Source: Sandaracinaceae bacterium
Lineage (GTDB): Bacteria > Myxococcota_A > Polyangia > Polyangiales > Sandaracinaceae
Reading direction: 5' to 3'
Assembly: GCA_020633195.1 (NCBI GenBank)
Contig: JACKEC010000015.1
Coordinates: 434,001 to 498,000, forward strand
DNA: 64,000 bases
Under the pieces are notes generated by a model. That model was not told where the DNA came from. It saw nothing but the letters and a program-made list of their open reading frames with translations, and ran no database searches. A program made the position numbers and the translations under genes. Positions 62,974 through 64,000 of the stretch are shown here, piece by piece; the first letter of the stretch is position 1, and every line of letters begins with the position of its first letter.

Positions 62974-64000
<1,027 letters not shown>

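Overview
This window is very GC-rich with almost exclusively G/C third codon positions. It looks like the chromosome of a myxobacterium-type bacterium (Myxococcota, probably Polyangiales/Sandaracinaceae-like). The evidence is the many short lipoproteins with Asp-Ala-Gly-rich linkers, two proteins ending in a MYXO-CTERM-like Cys/TM/Arg tail, two eukaryote-like Ser/Thr kinases, FHA-domain proteins, a DUF2330/AgmX-type protein and a DUF222-type HNH protein. The taxonomic assignment is inference. I saw no rRNA, tRNA or CRISPR, and no recognisable transposase.

Layout. 1-11.4 kb: an oxidoreductase-rich block with two GMC flavoenzymes (one fused to its helper domain), a lipocalin-fold CrtC/AttH-like protein divergent from the fused GMC across a 40-bp palindrome, a Rieske oxygenase fused to an SCP2 sterol-carrier domain, plus M14 and M23 peptidases, an RNase H-fold protein and a PilZ protein. 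11.4-18.2 kb: TPR lipoprotein, DUF2330 protein, a divergent pair of related lipoproteins, and an FHA sigma-54 activator. 18.4-24.7 kb: membrane protein, a multidomain kinase coupled to a MepA-like murein peptidase, and a PhnD-like binding protein. 24.7-34.4 kb: an HNH gene behind a 486-bp non-coding stretch, Cys-rich lipoproteins, an MBL-fold hydrolase, a lipoprotein pair coupled to a short DUF4132 gene, and a diheme cytochrome c. 34.7-41.8 kb: a large WGR-DUF4132 protein and a flavin monooxygenase/STAND regulator operon. 41.9-49.4 kb: surface lipoproteins, a second kinase, an OmpA-like lipoprotein, a Cys-domain protein and an alkyltransferase-like protein. 49.4-56 kb: a tightly overlapping four-gene operon, MoxR AAA ATPase - DUF5682 - VWA - double-SWIM, which is the arrangement of E. 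coli yehL-yehM-yehP-yehQ. 56-64 kb: twin-FHA protein, beta-carbonic anhydrase, HIT protein, a metzincin-like lipoprotein, a metallophosphoesterase, a lipoprotein, a WbsX-like protein and the start of gpmI.

Two signals go beyond single genes. (1) At least 17 genes carry a TANNNT hexamer ending 6-10 nt before the start codon, which suggests that leaderless or nearly leaderless transcripts are common here. (2) Dispersed intergenic repeats occur: a ~101-bp element with three stem-loops (one single copy, two perfect tandem copies 25 kb away), and a separate repeat present as inverted copies 5 kb apart. The most system-like content is the MoxR/DUF5682/VWA/SWIM operon together with the two DUF4132 genes: E. 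coli keeps a WGR-DUF4132 gene (yehI) next to the same four-gene set. The sterol-flavoured redox block at the left end comes second.
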